From contig NZ_JASLER010000099.1 in the NCBI RefSeq assembly GCF_030151085.1, forward strand, positions 25,480-89,479: a stretch of DNA of 64,000 nt, given 5' to 3'. The notes under the pieces were generated by a model that was not told the origin of the DNA, did no database searches, and saw only the letters and a program-made list of their open reading frames with translations. Origin of the DNA: Bacteroides sp. GTDB taxonomy: Bacteria; Bacteroidota; Bacteroidia; Bacteroidales; Bacteroidaceae. A program made the position numbers and the translations under genes. Positions 17,238-25,194 of the stretch are shown piece by piece (position 1 is the stretch's first letter; each line of letters begins with the position of its first letter).

Positions 17238-18488
17238 ATGAAGATGCACAACTTTTGGTTTGCAACACTAATGGTGTTGATTGGTTTTTTCTCAGTAGCA
17301 AATGCAAATGCTGCGGACAAGTTAATGGCTGGTACCAGTAAAGTGAATATAACTCCGCTTAAACCTCGCTATCCTGTACACGATTCATTATATGCGAGAG
17401 CACTTATTCTTGAAGCAGGAGAATCGCGTATTGCATTTGTCTCTTTAGATTTAATTTCCTACAGTAATATCTCATTAGCAGAAAATTTGAGGAAGCAATT
17501 CGGTTTGAAGAATGTTTATTTCTGTCCTCAGCACACTCATTCTGCCGAAGCCGGACCTGAAGAATGGCTGGAGCAGCAAATAACTAATGCTTTGAAACAA
17601 GCTTCTGCATCTATGTTCGAGGCTCGTATATCAGCAGGATACCGTAGCTTTCCTCAATTGAGTTTCAATAGATTGATTCTGCGTGAGGATGGTCGGGCAC
17701 GTGAATCATGGTTGGGCGACGATCATTACAGAGCGGTGAATCCGGAACGTATTCCTCACGGTCCGGTAGATAATACGGTTGGTGTCATAAAATTGGAGGA
17801 TATGAGTGGAAATCCTAAAGTTATTCTTATGAATTATGCTTGCCATCCGGACGTTGCATGGAATAATTTTGAGATTTCTGCTGACTATGTAGGATATGCT
17901 ACAAAATATACCGAAGAAGCTTTCAATAATCAAGTTTACTGCTTGTTTGTTCAAGGTGGTGCCGGAAATCAGGCCCCGTTATTTAAGGACGGTGGGCGGA
18001 CAGGACCGGATGATCCACGTCCTAGTAACTACGATCTGATTGACCGCATGGGTAAATTGCTTTCTATCGAAGCAGTGAAGCTTGCCAAAGAAATATATCC
18101 GAACCCTAATGATGTGCCGCAGATTAAAGTGAAAACCGACTCTTTACATTTCATTGGCCGACATGATAAATCATTGAAATATAATGTATACTTCTCAGTT
18201 TTATCCATCAATGATCGTATTGCTATTGCTGCCGTTCCTGGTGAGCCTTTCATTAAGTTCCAGATAGATTGGAAACGTGAAATGCAACCCAATCATGTTA
18301 TTCCTTTCTTCTTCGGATATACTTGGAGTGATGGTCAATGGCCCGTGTACCTACCTGATATGCGTTCTACTGCTTATGGGGGCTTTGGAGCTAGCGAAGG
18401 ACCGGGAACGATTGAGATAGGAGCAGGTGATAAAATATTCATTAAGTTGATAGAAAATTATTATCGGATGATGGGAGTGCTTCGATAG
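17238..18488 (+). CDS. Neutral/alkaline ceramidase-like hydrolase, secreted
   Basis: 416 residues from the ATG at 17238; the frame is open upstream to 17187 but that part overlaps the promoter. Signal peptide MKMHNFWFATLMVL to ANA. The protein matches the N-terminal catalytic domain of the neutral ceramidase family: GTSKVNITPL near the start, FVSLDLISYS, the zinc motif HTHSAEAG, NYACHPD with a second His, PGEPF with a conserved Glu, and TWSDGQW late. The C-terminal Ig-like domain of true ceramidases is absent. Short relatives occur in many Bacteroidota glycan loci with no proven amidase role, so the substrate may be an N-acylated or other amide/ester group on the glycan rather than ceramide. 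The promoter boxes tie it to locus 2 although it follows locus 1. Confidence 0.75.
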   Translation: MKMHNFWFATLMVLIGFFSVANANAADKLMAGTSKVNITPLKPRYPVHDSLYARALILEAGESRIAFVSLDLISYSNISLAENLRKQFGLKNVYFCPQHTHSAEAGPEEWLEQQITNALKQASASMFEARISAGYRSFPQLSFNRLILREDGRARESWLGDDHYRAVNPERIPHGPVDNTVGVIKLEDMSGNPKVILMNYACHPDVAWNNFEISADYVGYATKYTEEAFNNQVYCLFVQGGAGNQAPLFKDGGRTGPDDPRPSNYDLIDRMGKLLSIEAVKLAKEIYPNPNDVPQIKVKTDSLHFIGRHDKSLKYNVYFSVLSINDRIAIAAVPGEPFIKFQIDWKREMQPNHVIPFFFGYTWSDGQWPVYLPDMRSTAYGGFGASEGPGTIEIGAGDKIFIKLIENYYRMMGVLR

Positions 18489-18502
18489 ACATAAGAGAAA
18501 AT

Positions 18503-18546
18503 AAAGTAGAGAGTAAGTTTGAGATAATAAACTTACTCTCTACTTT
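18503..18546. terminator. Bidirectional hairpin terminator
   Basis: An 18-bp perfect inverted repeat (18503-18520 with 18529-18546, loop of 8 nt), with A-rich and T-rich ends on opposite strands. It sits between the convergent ceramidase-like (+) and acetylesterase-like (-) genes and should terminate both. Confidence 0.85.
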
Positions 18547-18601
18547 TTATCGGAATGAAAAATACTGACCTATTTCCAAATGGCGAGATATCATCATGTA
18601 C

Positions 18602-20077
18602 TTACCAGTTATCTGTTCTGAATGGTGCTACAGGTATACCATGAATATTGAAAATGCTTGCTTTGGTATAATTCTTATAGGCATATCGAACAGCTACCGG
18701 ATGAGGTACTTTATCACATGATACAGCAAGTCGGGTTGTTTTTGTTTCTATCTCCGCATAGGCCGGGTAGAAAACTTTATCTTCACCAGCTATCTCGAAA
18801 CCTTCAAGTGAAGTCCACATGGGACAAAGTCCACGTTGTGCACCGTCAATATTGATATATATTTTGTTGTCCGATATTTCCATTGATTTATAAATGGGAG
18901 TAGTGTAACCAAATCCTTGTTGTCCATAGGTTTGAGCAAGTGCCCAAAGTGCCAGACGATTACCAACGGTTTCTTTGTCTGTTGGATGGATAAAAACCGG
19001 ATGCCCGATGTCCAACGTAGTAACCATTCCACTATTGGGGATATCTTTCATGTTTTGCTGCTGAACTTCTCGCATACGGGCTGCTGAAGTACCGTCACTA
19101 CCTTCATAATTGAAAGGAGCAATCTCTACGAAGTAAAAAGGAAACTCTCCAATATTCCATTTGCTGCGGAGGTCCTTTACAAAAGCAGGCATCAGGTTCC
19201 GGTATAAATCGACATTGTCACGGTTACTTTCACCTTGATACCAGAGAAAACCTTTAATAGTGAAGTTGGTGAAAGGAGCTATTTTTGCATTATAAAGCCC
19301 ACATGGGGTAGCTGTAATGTTTTTTATAGGTTCATCATTGTCTAGTATGGACAGGTCAATGCTTTTAAATGGTGTTATAGCTTCCCGACTCATCCATGCC
19401 TCCACTTTTGATCCTCCGAGGGAAGATACAATAATGCCAACCGGGACTTCTAATACCTCTTGAATATATCGGGTGAAAAAGTAAGCTGTTGCGCTTGTAT
19501 GTGATACATTGACAGGGGTGCTCTCTAGCCATTCTCCTTTACAGTTCTCCTGCGGAGTTTTGCTGAATTGGCGTACCCATTTTCCATTCTCAGAATCGGT
19601 GTTATAGATACGAATAGGGTTAGAAGCTTTAGCTTTGGCAATAATGTCATTTGTACCTTGAGTGGGTTGGCGGTCGAAGCCACTCATTGGCATTTCCATA
19701 TTCGATTGTCCCGAGCAAAACCATACTTCACCAATTAATATGTTTCTTATAATCAGGGGCTCTCCGTCGCTGAAAGTGATTTCATAAGGTCCCCCTGCTG
19801 TAGGAGTGGGAACACTCAATAACCATTTGCCTTGATTATCGGACATTGTTTTATATACTTTATTATTCCACGATGTCTTTACCCTAACCGGAGAGTTTTC
19901 TTTGGCATTGCCCCAGAGCTTCACATCGGTTTGTTGTTGTAACACCATGTTATTTCCCAGAACCGATGGAAGAGTGATTTTCGCTTCCAGTGTTGAGGCT
20001 ACAAATAGAAAGGATACTGATAGTAAAAAAGCCGGGAACCATTTTACGTTCATACATTTAAAGGAAAGATGTTTCAT
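18602..20077 (-). CDS. Sialate O-acetylesterase-like SGNH esterase (SASA family)
   Basis: 491 residues with an N-terminal signal (FLLSVSFLFVASTLEA); a start at Met9 is also possible. An N-terminal beta domain (KITLPSVLGNNMVLQQ) is followed by the SGNH hydrolase with block I CSGQSNMEMP (nucleophile Ser125), GESNRDN in the middle, and the Asp/His region HPTDKETVGNRLA near the end. Such enzymes remove O-acetyl groups from sugars; sialic acid is only one possible substrate, and many act on plant polysaccharides. It is transcribed away from the Kelch-SARP regulator, with a MITE-like element between them, and its promoter carries three phased TTAA-type boxes, so it probably belongs to locus 2. Confidence 0.88.
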   Translation of the reverse strand: MKHLSFKCMNVKWFPAFLLSVSFLFVASTLEAKITLPSVLGNNMVLQQQTDVKLWGNAKENSPVRVKTSWNNKVYKTMSDNQGKWLLSVPTPTAGGPYEITFSDGEPLIIRNILIGEVWFCSGQSNMEMPMSGFDRQPTQGTNDIIAKAKASNPIRIYNTDSENGKWVRQFSKTPQENCKGEWLESTPVNVSHTSATAYFFTRYIQEVLEVPVGIIVSSLGGSKVEAWMSREAITPFKSIDLSILDNDEPIKNITATPCGLYNAKIAPFTNFTIKGFLWYQGESNRDNVDLYRNLMPAFVKDLRSKWNIGEFPFYFVEIAPFNYEGSDGTSAARMREVQQQNMKDIPNSGMVTTLDIGHPVFIHPTDKETVGNRLALWALAQTYGQQGFGYTTPIYKSMEISDNKIYINIDGAQRGLCPMWTSLEGFEIAGEDKVFYPAYAEIETKTTRLAVSCDKVPHPVAVRYAYKNYTKASIFNIHGIPVAPFRTDNW

Positions 20078-20115
20078 AATATTGTTTTATTAATAACAGA
20101 AAAGTATTTTGATGA

Positions 20116-20172
20116 CAAAAGTAGTCAGGGGATATTACTTCTGTAATTAATTTGCTATTAATTTGCGCATAA
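20116..20172 (-). promoter_or_regulatory. 11-bp-phased boxes and -7 element of the acetylesterase-like gene
   Basis: Read on the minus strand: three tandem 11-mers beginning at 20172 (TTATGCG), 20161 (TTAATAG) and 20150 (TTAATTA), then the -7 element TACTTTTG (20123 down to 20116), exact to TAnnTTTG. The boxes are at -49, -38 and -27, the same 11-bp phase as in locus 2 but shifted by one repeat. The start codon is 46 nt downstream of the first -7 base. Confidence 0.6.
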
Positions 20173-20178
20173 TATCCG

Positions 20179-20400
20179 TTTAGTAATGCTTAAAAAATAA
20201 CTTGGTACTATCTGTCATTCTGAGTCGGCATCACTTTAAAAGTGAAACAATTCGATAATGACGAGCAGAGTATCTGTCATCCTGAGCGTAGTCGAAGTAT
20301 CTACTCTCCTGAATACATAGGGAAGAGATCCTTCACTTCGTTCAGGATGACAGATACTATCAAGAATCATGTACCAAGTTATTTTTTAAGCTTTACTAAA
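20179..20400. mobile_element. MITE-like element with 30-bp terminal inverted repeats
   Basis: Bases 20179-20208 and 20371-20400 are inverted copies with one mismatch in 30 (core CTTAAAAAATAACTTGGTAC). Inside is a second inverted repeat: 20269-20285 against 20342-20358 is 17 bp perfect, extending with a few mismatches over about 34 bp. It contains CTGTCATCCTGAGCG, a word I associate with dispersed intergenic repeats in Bacteroidota and other phyla; a third copy with one change lies at 20210. There is no open reading frame of note and no transposase, so any movement would need one in trans. It fills the space between the divergent esterase and Kelch-SARP promoters. No clear target-site duplication. 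Confidence 0.75.
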
Positions 20401-20433
20401 TCGAGTTCTTTTTCCCAAAAGACATGCCCTTTA

Positions 20434-20463
20434 TTTGTTTTAGGGGATTTTTTTATACCTTTG
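20434..20463 (+). promoter_or_regulatory. Canonical promoter of the Kelch-SARP regulator gene
   Basis: -33 TTTG at 20434-20437, an 18-nt spacer, and -7 TACCTTTG at 20456-20463, a near-perfect Bacteroidota primary-sigma promoter. It is the most complete promoter in the window, with no phased TTAA boxes, consistent with constitutive low expression of a sensor. The start codon is at 20488. Confidence 0.7.
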
Positions 20464-20487
20464 TGGCGTGTTCATTAACGCACTACT

Positions 20488-23031
20488 ATGAAAAATAAAC
20501 TGTTAATATGGGTGTTTGGGCTTTTCTTATTGGTTGGTCTGGAGACACTAGCTTCCACCAACTATGGTCTTCATTTTAAATCTCATTCTGTGCCGGGAAC
20601 TGAGCGTACCACTTTGTCTCTTGACGAGAATTCCCCCTTTCGTGTAAAGAATGATTTTATTATAGAGTTCCAGATGTGGGTTCGTAACGAGCCTGATTTT
20701 GGAGCTATCCTTCATTTGTGTACAAACGAAAACCAGTTTCTTCATTTTGTGTTTGCAGCGGGAGAGAATAATAAGAACTTTCCGGCTTTGGTTTTTAACG
20801 AAGGAATGTTTGCTATAAATACTATTATAGAAAAAGGGAAGTGGATACCGGTGTCTTTGCACCTGAATATTAAGGATAATCAGATTGACTTGAGATACGA
20901 CAAGAAAGATACTACAATGGTAGTGCCTTTGCGTGGAACAAAGGATATAACGGTTATGTTTGGTAAATCGCCTTACTTCTCTTCGGATGTAGCTCCTATG
21001 GATGTGAAGAATGTAAAGATAATCTGTGATGGTAAATTGATGAGAAACTGGGAGTTGGGCAAGCACAATGATGATATTTGTTTGGATAGCGTAGAAGGAG
21101 CTGTAGCGTTAGCATCCTTTCCAACCTGGTTAATAGATAACCATATAGAATGGAAGAAAATACATTCCGAAAAAGTATCCGGGCGAATGGATGTTGCATT
21201 CAATGCCCGTGATGCGAAATTTTATTTTGTACAACCGGATAAGATTAGAATCCTGGATGATAATACGGGTAATGTGAGTGAAGTACCCGTAACGGGTGGA
21301 TATCCGGCAATGGAATATCCGGATCATTTGGTTTATGATACATTGACCGGACGAATATTCTCCTACTCTTTGCATGAGAAGCTAGTTTCTGTTCTGTCTG
21401 TCGAAGAAGGAAAGTGGAGCTTGAATGAGCGGCACCAAGCTGAACCTCGATATTATAACCATGCTCGTACATTCAATCCGGCGGACTCTTCATTCTATTT
21501 ATTCGGCGGATATGGATTCTATCAATACCGCAATAATCTTTATAGGTTGAAAGTTGGGCAGAATAGGATTGAAGAAGTTGCCTATACTCCTGCAATTTCA
21601 CCTCGTTATTCATCTGCTACTGCCATAGTAGGGGATGAATTGTATATTTTTGGCGGACGAGGGAACAAGCAGGGCAAGCAGGAGTTCACCGCACATTTTA
21701 ATTATGAATTATGTGCTATCAACCTGAAGACAGGGCAATCACGTAGACTATGGAAGAAGGAGGAGTCAACGGATATGTTGTTGATGGCATCTTCTATGTA
21801 TTTCGCCCCCTCGGATAGTTCGTTCTATGCCGTTAGCATGAAGACTGGCGGAGTTCTGTGGAAAATATCCATGAATGATTCAGTCTGGACAGAGGTCTCA
21901 AAGCCGATTCATAATGATTTGGTTTATCAGGATTGTGACTTCAGCTTCTACTCGTCTCCTGCCCATCAGAAATTTTATTTGGTGATGGACAAGATTTTGA
22001 GCGATCGCAGCCATGATGTAACAGTGTATTCCATTAATACACCTTTATTAAATGATAATGAAATAATTCAGAATGTAGATAGTAACTCTATTCCGTTTTG
22101 GGCTTGGTTGTCGGGCGGAATAGCGTTGTTAGTAGTAGCGGTTATAATACTTCTTTATCGCATAAAGCATCATGATAGAAAGAAAGCGAATCAGCATGCC
22201 GATTCGGGAGATAGTGATGTTAGACTGAATGAGTCGCTTGTAGTGAATGAAGACCCAGAGAAAGAGATGGTGGACATGGCGGCTGTTGAAAAATTCTTTG
22301 ACCGTAGTCGTTCGGCTATTTCATTACTCGGCACGTTTAATGTTCGTGATAAAGAGGGTAACGATATTACAGGTGCATTTACTCCGAGACTGAAAAGCCT
22401 GCTGATTATGTTAGTCCTCTATACGGAAAGAAATAGTCAGGGCATTTTGACCAAAAAGGCGACAGAAATATTATGGTCAGATAAAGAAGAAGAAGCTGGC
22501 CGTAACAACCGGAATGTTACGTTGCGCAAGTTACGTGTGTTGCTGGAAAGAGTTGGAGATATGGAAGTTATTAGTGATGCCGGCTTTCTACGTATTCAGT
22601 GGGGAAAAGATGTATTCTGTGACTATAAGACGGCATTAGATTGTATCCATAGCTTCAAGGAAAATGGAGAACAAGGGGATAATGAGTTGCTGAACCGCAT
22701 ATTCGAAGTCTTGCTTTATGGGCCATTGTTGTCAAATACCATTGTGGATTGGTTGGATGAGTTTAAAGATGCATTTTCCAGTCTCTCCATCGACCTGCTG
22801 CGAAACTTGTTGGAGATACATCAACATCATCAAGATACGGTGCTCCGCATGGCTGATATCTTATTTTTGCATGACCCTTTAAGTGAAGAGGCATTGGCTG
22901 CCAAGTGCAATGTTTTGTATTTGCAAGGCAAGAAAGGTCTTGCGAAGAGCGTATACGACCGCTTTTGCAAGGAGTATCGAGACTCATTGGGAGAAGAATA
23001 TAAGATTCCTTTGTGCCACCTTCAAAACTAA
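20488..23031 (+). CDS. Membrane-bound regulator: LamG + Kelch sensor, TM helix, SARP/BTAD output
   Basis: 847 residues. Signal sequence (1-22), a LamG/concanavalin-like domain (about 25-215: FRVKNDFIIEFQMWV, GKWIPVSLHLN), then Kelch repeats (about 220-525: NHARTFNPADSSFYLFGGYG, SSATAIVGDELYIFGGRG). One membrane helix follows at about 535-558 (WLSGGIALLVVAVIILLY), then a basic stop-transfer RIKHHDRKK. The cytoplasmic part has a SARP-type winged helix (about 612-705: LLGTFNVRDKEG, FTPRLKSLLIMLVLYTE, EILWSDKEEEAG, VTLRKLRVLLE) and a BTAD helical-repeat domain (about 715-845). There is no kinase or receiver. The layout implies direct signalling from a periplasmic sensor to DNA in one chain. It is encoded amid genes whose promoters carry 11-bp direct repeats, the spacing bound by OmpR/SARP domains, so it is the likely activator of locus 2. 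Confidence 0.9.
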   Translation: MKNKLLIWVFGLFLLVGLETLASTNYGLHFKSHSVPGTERTTLSLDENSPFRVKNDFIIEFQMWVRNEPDFGAILHLCTNENQFLHFVFAAGENNKNFPALVFNEGMFAINTIIEKGKWIPVSLHLNIKDNQIDLRYDKKDTTMVVPLRGTKDITVMFGKSPYFSSDVAPMDVKNVKIICDGKLMRNWELGKHNDDICLDSVEGAVALASFPTWLIDNHIEWKKIHSEKVSGRMDVAFNARDAKFYFVQPDKIRILDDNTGNVSEVPVTGGYPAMEYPDHLVYDTLTGRIFSYSLHEKLVSVLSVEEGKWSLNERHQAEPRYYNHARTFNPADSSFYLFGGYGFYQYRNNLYRLKVGQNRIEEVAYTPAISPRYSSATAIVGDELYIFGGRGNKQGKQEFTAHFNYELCAINLKTGQSRRLWKKEESTDMLLMASSMYFAPSDSSFYAVSMKTGGVLWKISMNDSVWTEVSKPIHNDLVYQDCDFSFYSSPAHQKFYLVMDKILSDRSHDVTVYSINTPLLNDNEIIQNVDSNSIPFWAWLSGGIALLVVAVIILLYRIKHHDRKKANQHADSGDSDVRLNESLVVNEDPEKEMVDMAAVEKFFDRSRSAISLLGTFNVRDKEGNDITGAFTPRLKSLLIMLVLYTERNSQGILTKKATEILWSDKEEEAGRNNRNVTLRKLRVLLERVGDMEVISDAGFLRIQWGKDVFCDYKTALDCIHSFKENGEQGDNELLNRIFEVLLYGPLLSNTIVDWLDEFKDAFSSLSIDLLRNLLEIHQHHQDTVLRMADILFLHDPLSEEALAAKCNVLYLQGKKGLAKSVYDRFCKEYRDSLGEEYKIPLCHLQN

Positions 23032-23091
23032 GTTTATTTCTTATGATCTTGAGGGAAAGCTGCCCAATTACTCCCTTTTCAATAAAGTATT

Positions 23092-23137
23092 GCATAAAAA
23101 AAGCGCTTAATTATAAGATTAAGCGCTTTTTTTATGC
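23092..23137 (+). terminator. Intrinsic terminator of the regulator gene
   Basis: A perfect 19-bp inverted repeat (23092-23110 with 23119-23137, loop of 8 nt) with core AAGCGCTTAA and a run of seven T inside the 3' arm. It lies 60 nt after the stop codon of the Kelch-SARP gene and overlaps the upstream end of the GH63 promoter region. Confidence 0.9.
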
Positions 23138-23187
23138 TTGGTTAATAGGAGATTCCGAAGTTTGTTAAGAGTCAACTGTTTATTTTG
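23131..23187 (+). promoter_or_regulatory. Partial phased boxes and -7 element of the GH63-GH31 unit
   Basis: The -7 candidate is TTATTTTG at 23180-23187 (one mismatch). A TTAAT box begins at 23142, which is -38, and TTTAT at 23131 is -49; the -60 position falls in the preceding terminator and does not match. Weaker than other members of the proposed regulon. The start codon follows 49 nt later. Confidence 0.45.
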
Positions 23188-23228
23188 CAGCATGGAAGTT
23201 TCTTAATGTTTAATTGAATATTTATACT

Positions 23229-25139
23229 ATGATTACTATGAGACGTTTTTTTTCGATGGCATTGATTCTATTAGGATTGTCCGTTCCTATTGTGAAAGCG
23301 TTTGCGGAGGGAACTCCTGAGCAACAGTATGAAAAACTACAGAAGCATTTGGCTAAAGGATGGAATACGTGGGATACCCGTAGCGTGTTGACACATGTTT
23401 ATCTTCCTTATGGCTTGGCAGTCGATTTGAACCTGATAAGCGTAGAGGGAAATCGGGTGAACAAGTTCAGAATAGGAGATAGAGGTAAAGGGGCACCGCT
23501 ATTGCAGCCGGGACCTCATTCTTATGACGGAACATATACAAAGATGACCGTTAATTGGCAAGGACACAAAATACAGGTAGAAAGTGCGGCACGAGGAAGT
23601 AAAAATATTATTCTTATCAAACCGTTGAGCAGTAGTAAGAAAGGTTCCCGATTGGCTATTGTTCCTAAAAGTCTTTGGAAACGGGGAAATACACTTCTAT
23701 TAGATAGTTTGCATTTTACATTGGCTTCCCGTGATAAAGCCGTAGAAATTAAATCTTATATAAAAGGTGGATCTTTGGAGAAGAGTGGTAGGGAATATCT
23801 GCTATCTCTTGACCGGACTGCTGCTATCTGTTGTGGGGAGGATATGGAACTGGACGCTGCTGTTGCCTTTGTCGATAGCTGTGGAAATGCTTTTGTTAAT
23901 TCCAACCGGAAGAAGTATGGCGCCCATTACGACTGCTTCAACGCTATGCAAAGTGTATTGGGGTGGGATAATATCTATGATCCCGGCATTAGAAAAGTAA
24001 TAACTCCCGTCAGCCGTATATGGAGCTCTGAATGGTTTGCCAGTGAAGATTTCGGAGGTTTTACATTATTCTGTTGGGATACTTATTTTGCATCTATGAT
24101 GCTTGCTGTAGGCAATAAAGAACTAGCTTATGCAAATGCTGTCGAGATAACCAAGGCAATCACTGAAAGCGGCTTTGTTCCTAACTGCTATTATAGCAAT
24201 GGTTTTAAGTCGAGAGACCGTTCACAGCCTCCTGTTGGTGCGTTGGCAGTCTGGACAATCTACCGGCAATATAAGGAAAAGTGGCTGTTGGAACTGGTAT
24301 ATAAGGAATTGCTTGCATGGAACCGATGGTGGGAGCAGAACCGGGAAGATAAAGGATTGCTGTGTCTGGGGAGCAATCCTTATGAGAAGGTCACTTATTT
24401 CAGATCTGAATTTGATACCGATTGTCATTATGGTGCAGTTCTTGAATCCGGTCTGGACAACTCTCCTATGTATGACGGAGTTCCTTTCAATAAGCAGAAA
24501 CATCTGCTGGAGCAGAATGATGTAGGCATGTCTTCCCTATACGTAATGGATTGTGACTATCTGGAACGAATAGCCAGAGAACTTGGATATAAGCAAGATG
24601 CAGATGAATTGCAGAATCGTGCAGAACGCTACAGAAAGAACTTGACCCAACTGTGGGATGATGAAACGGGCTTCTATTATAACCGTTCTACCCGGGATAT
24701 GAAATACAATTACCGTACTTCTCCTACTTGTTTCTATCCGTTGCTGGCGAAAGTTCCTACACAGCTACAAGCCGAGAGAATGGTAAATGAACACCTGTTG
24801 AATCCCGATGAGTTTTGGGGAGAATATGTAATTCCTTCCGTTCCGAGAAATGATCCGGCATTTAGGGATAATGAATATTGGAGAGGACGAATCTGGGCAC
24901 CATTGAATTACTTGGTATATCTGGGTTTGAAGAATTATAATTTTCCTGAAGTAAGGCAATCCTTTGCCGAGAAATCGAAGAATCTGCTGCTGAAATCCTG
25001 GTTGTCTCACGGCTATGTTTTCGAGAATTATAATGCCATAAGTGGCGAAGGGGATGATGTGGTGAGAAGTGATAAATTCTATCACTGGGGGGCATTGCTG
25101 GGATATATTTCATTACTAGAGAGTGGGGTATGTCATTAA
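23229..25139 (+). CDS. GH63-like (MGH1/glucosidase-type) hydrolase, secreted
   Basis: 636 residues from the ATG at 23229; another ATG at 23238 is equally good, and the frame upstream starts only with TTG. Signal peptide (MALILLGLSVPIVKAFA). The catalytic (alpha/alpha)6 barrel shows LFCWDTYFASMM (the conserved catalytic Asp), NCYYSNGFKSRDRSQPP, NEYWRGRIWAPLNYL and VFENYNAISGEG near the end with the conserved Glu, all typical of GH63 and related mannosylglycerate hydrolase-like enzymes. These are inverting enzymes that release alpha-glucose from oligosaccharides or glycerate/glycerol conjugates. It forms a two-gene unit with GH31 (55 nt gap). Confidence 0.87.
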   Translation: MITMRRFFSMALILLGLSVPIVKAFAEGTPEQQYEKLQKHLAKGWNTWDTRSVLTHVYLPYGLAVDLNLISVEGNRVNKFRIGDRGKGAPLLQPGPHSYDGTYTKMTVNWQGHKIQVESAARGSKNIILIKPLSSSKKGSRLAIVPKSLWKRGNTLLLDSLHFTLASRDKAVEIKSYIKGGSLEKSGREYLLSLDRTAAICCGEDMELDAAVAFVDSCGNAFVNSNRKKYGAHYDCFNAMQSVLGWDNIYDPGIRKVITPVSRIWSSEWFASEDFGGFTLFCWDTYFASMMLAVGNKELAYANAVEITKAITESGFVPNCYYSNGFKSRDRSQPPVGALAVWTIYRQYKEKWLLELVYKELLAWNRWWEQNREDKGLLCLGSNPYEKVTYFRSEFDTDCHYGAVLESGLDNSPMYDGVPFNKQKHLLEQNDVGMSSLYVMDCDYLERIARELGYKQDADELQNRAERYRKNLTQLWDDETGFYYNRSTRDMKYNYRTSPTCFYPLLAKVPTQLQAERMVNEHLLNPDEFWGEYVIPSVPRNDPAFRDNEYWRGRIWAPLNYLVYLGLKNYNFPEVRQSFAEKSKNLLLKSWLSHGYVFENYNAISGEGDDVVRSDKFYHWGALLGYISLLESGVCH

Positions 25140-25194
25140 ATGTGTAATTAGTATAAACGGGTAAATTTAGTTTTTATTTGAACTGATTTAATTT

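Noticed and set aside
20179..20400. Remnant of an insertion sequence with a decayed transposase
   Set aside because: Only 222 bp, fully accounted for by nested inverted repeats; no reading frame resembling a transposase.
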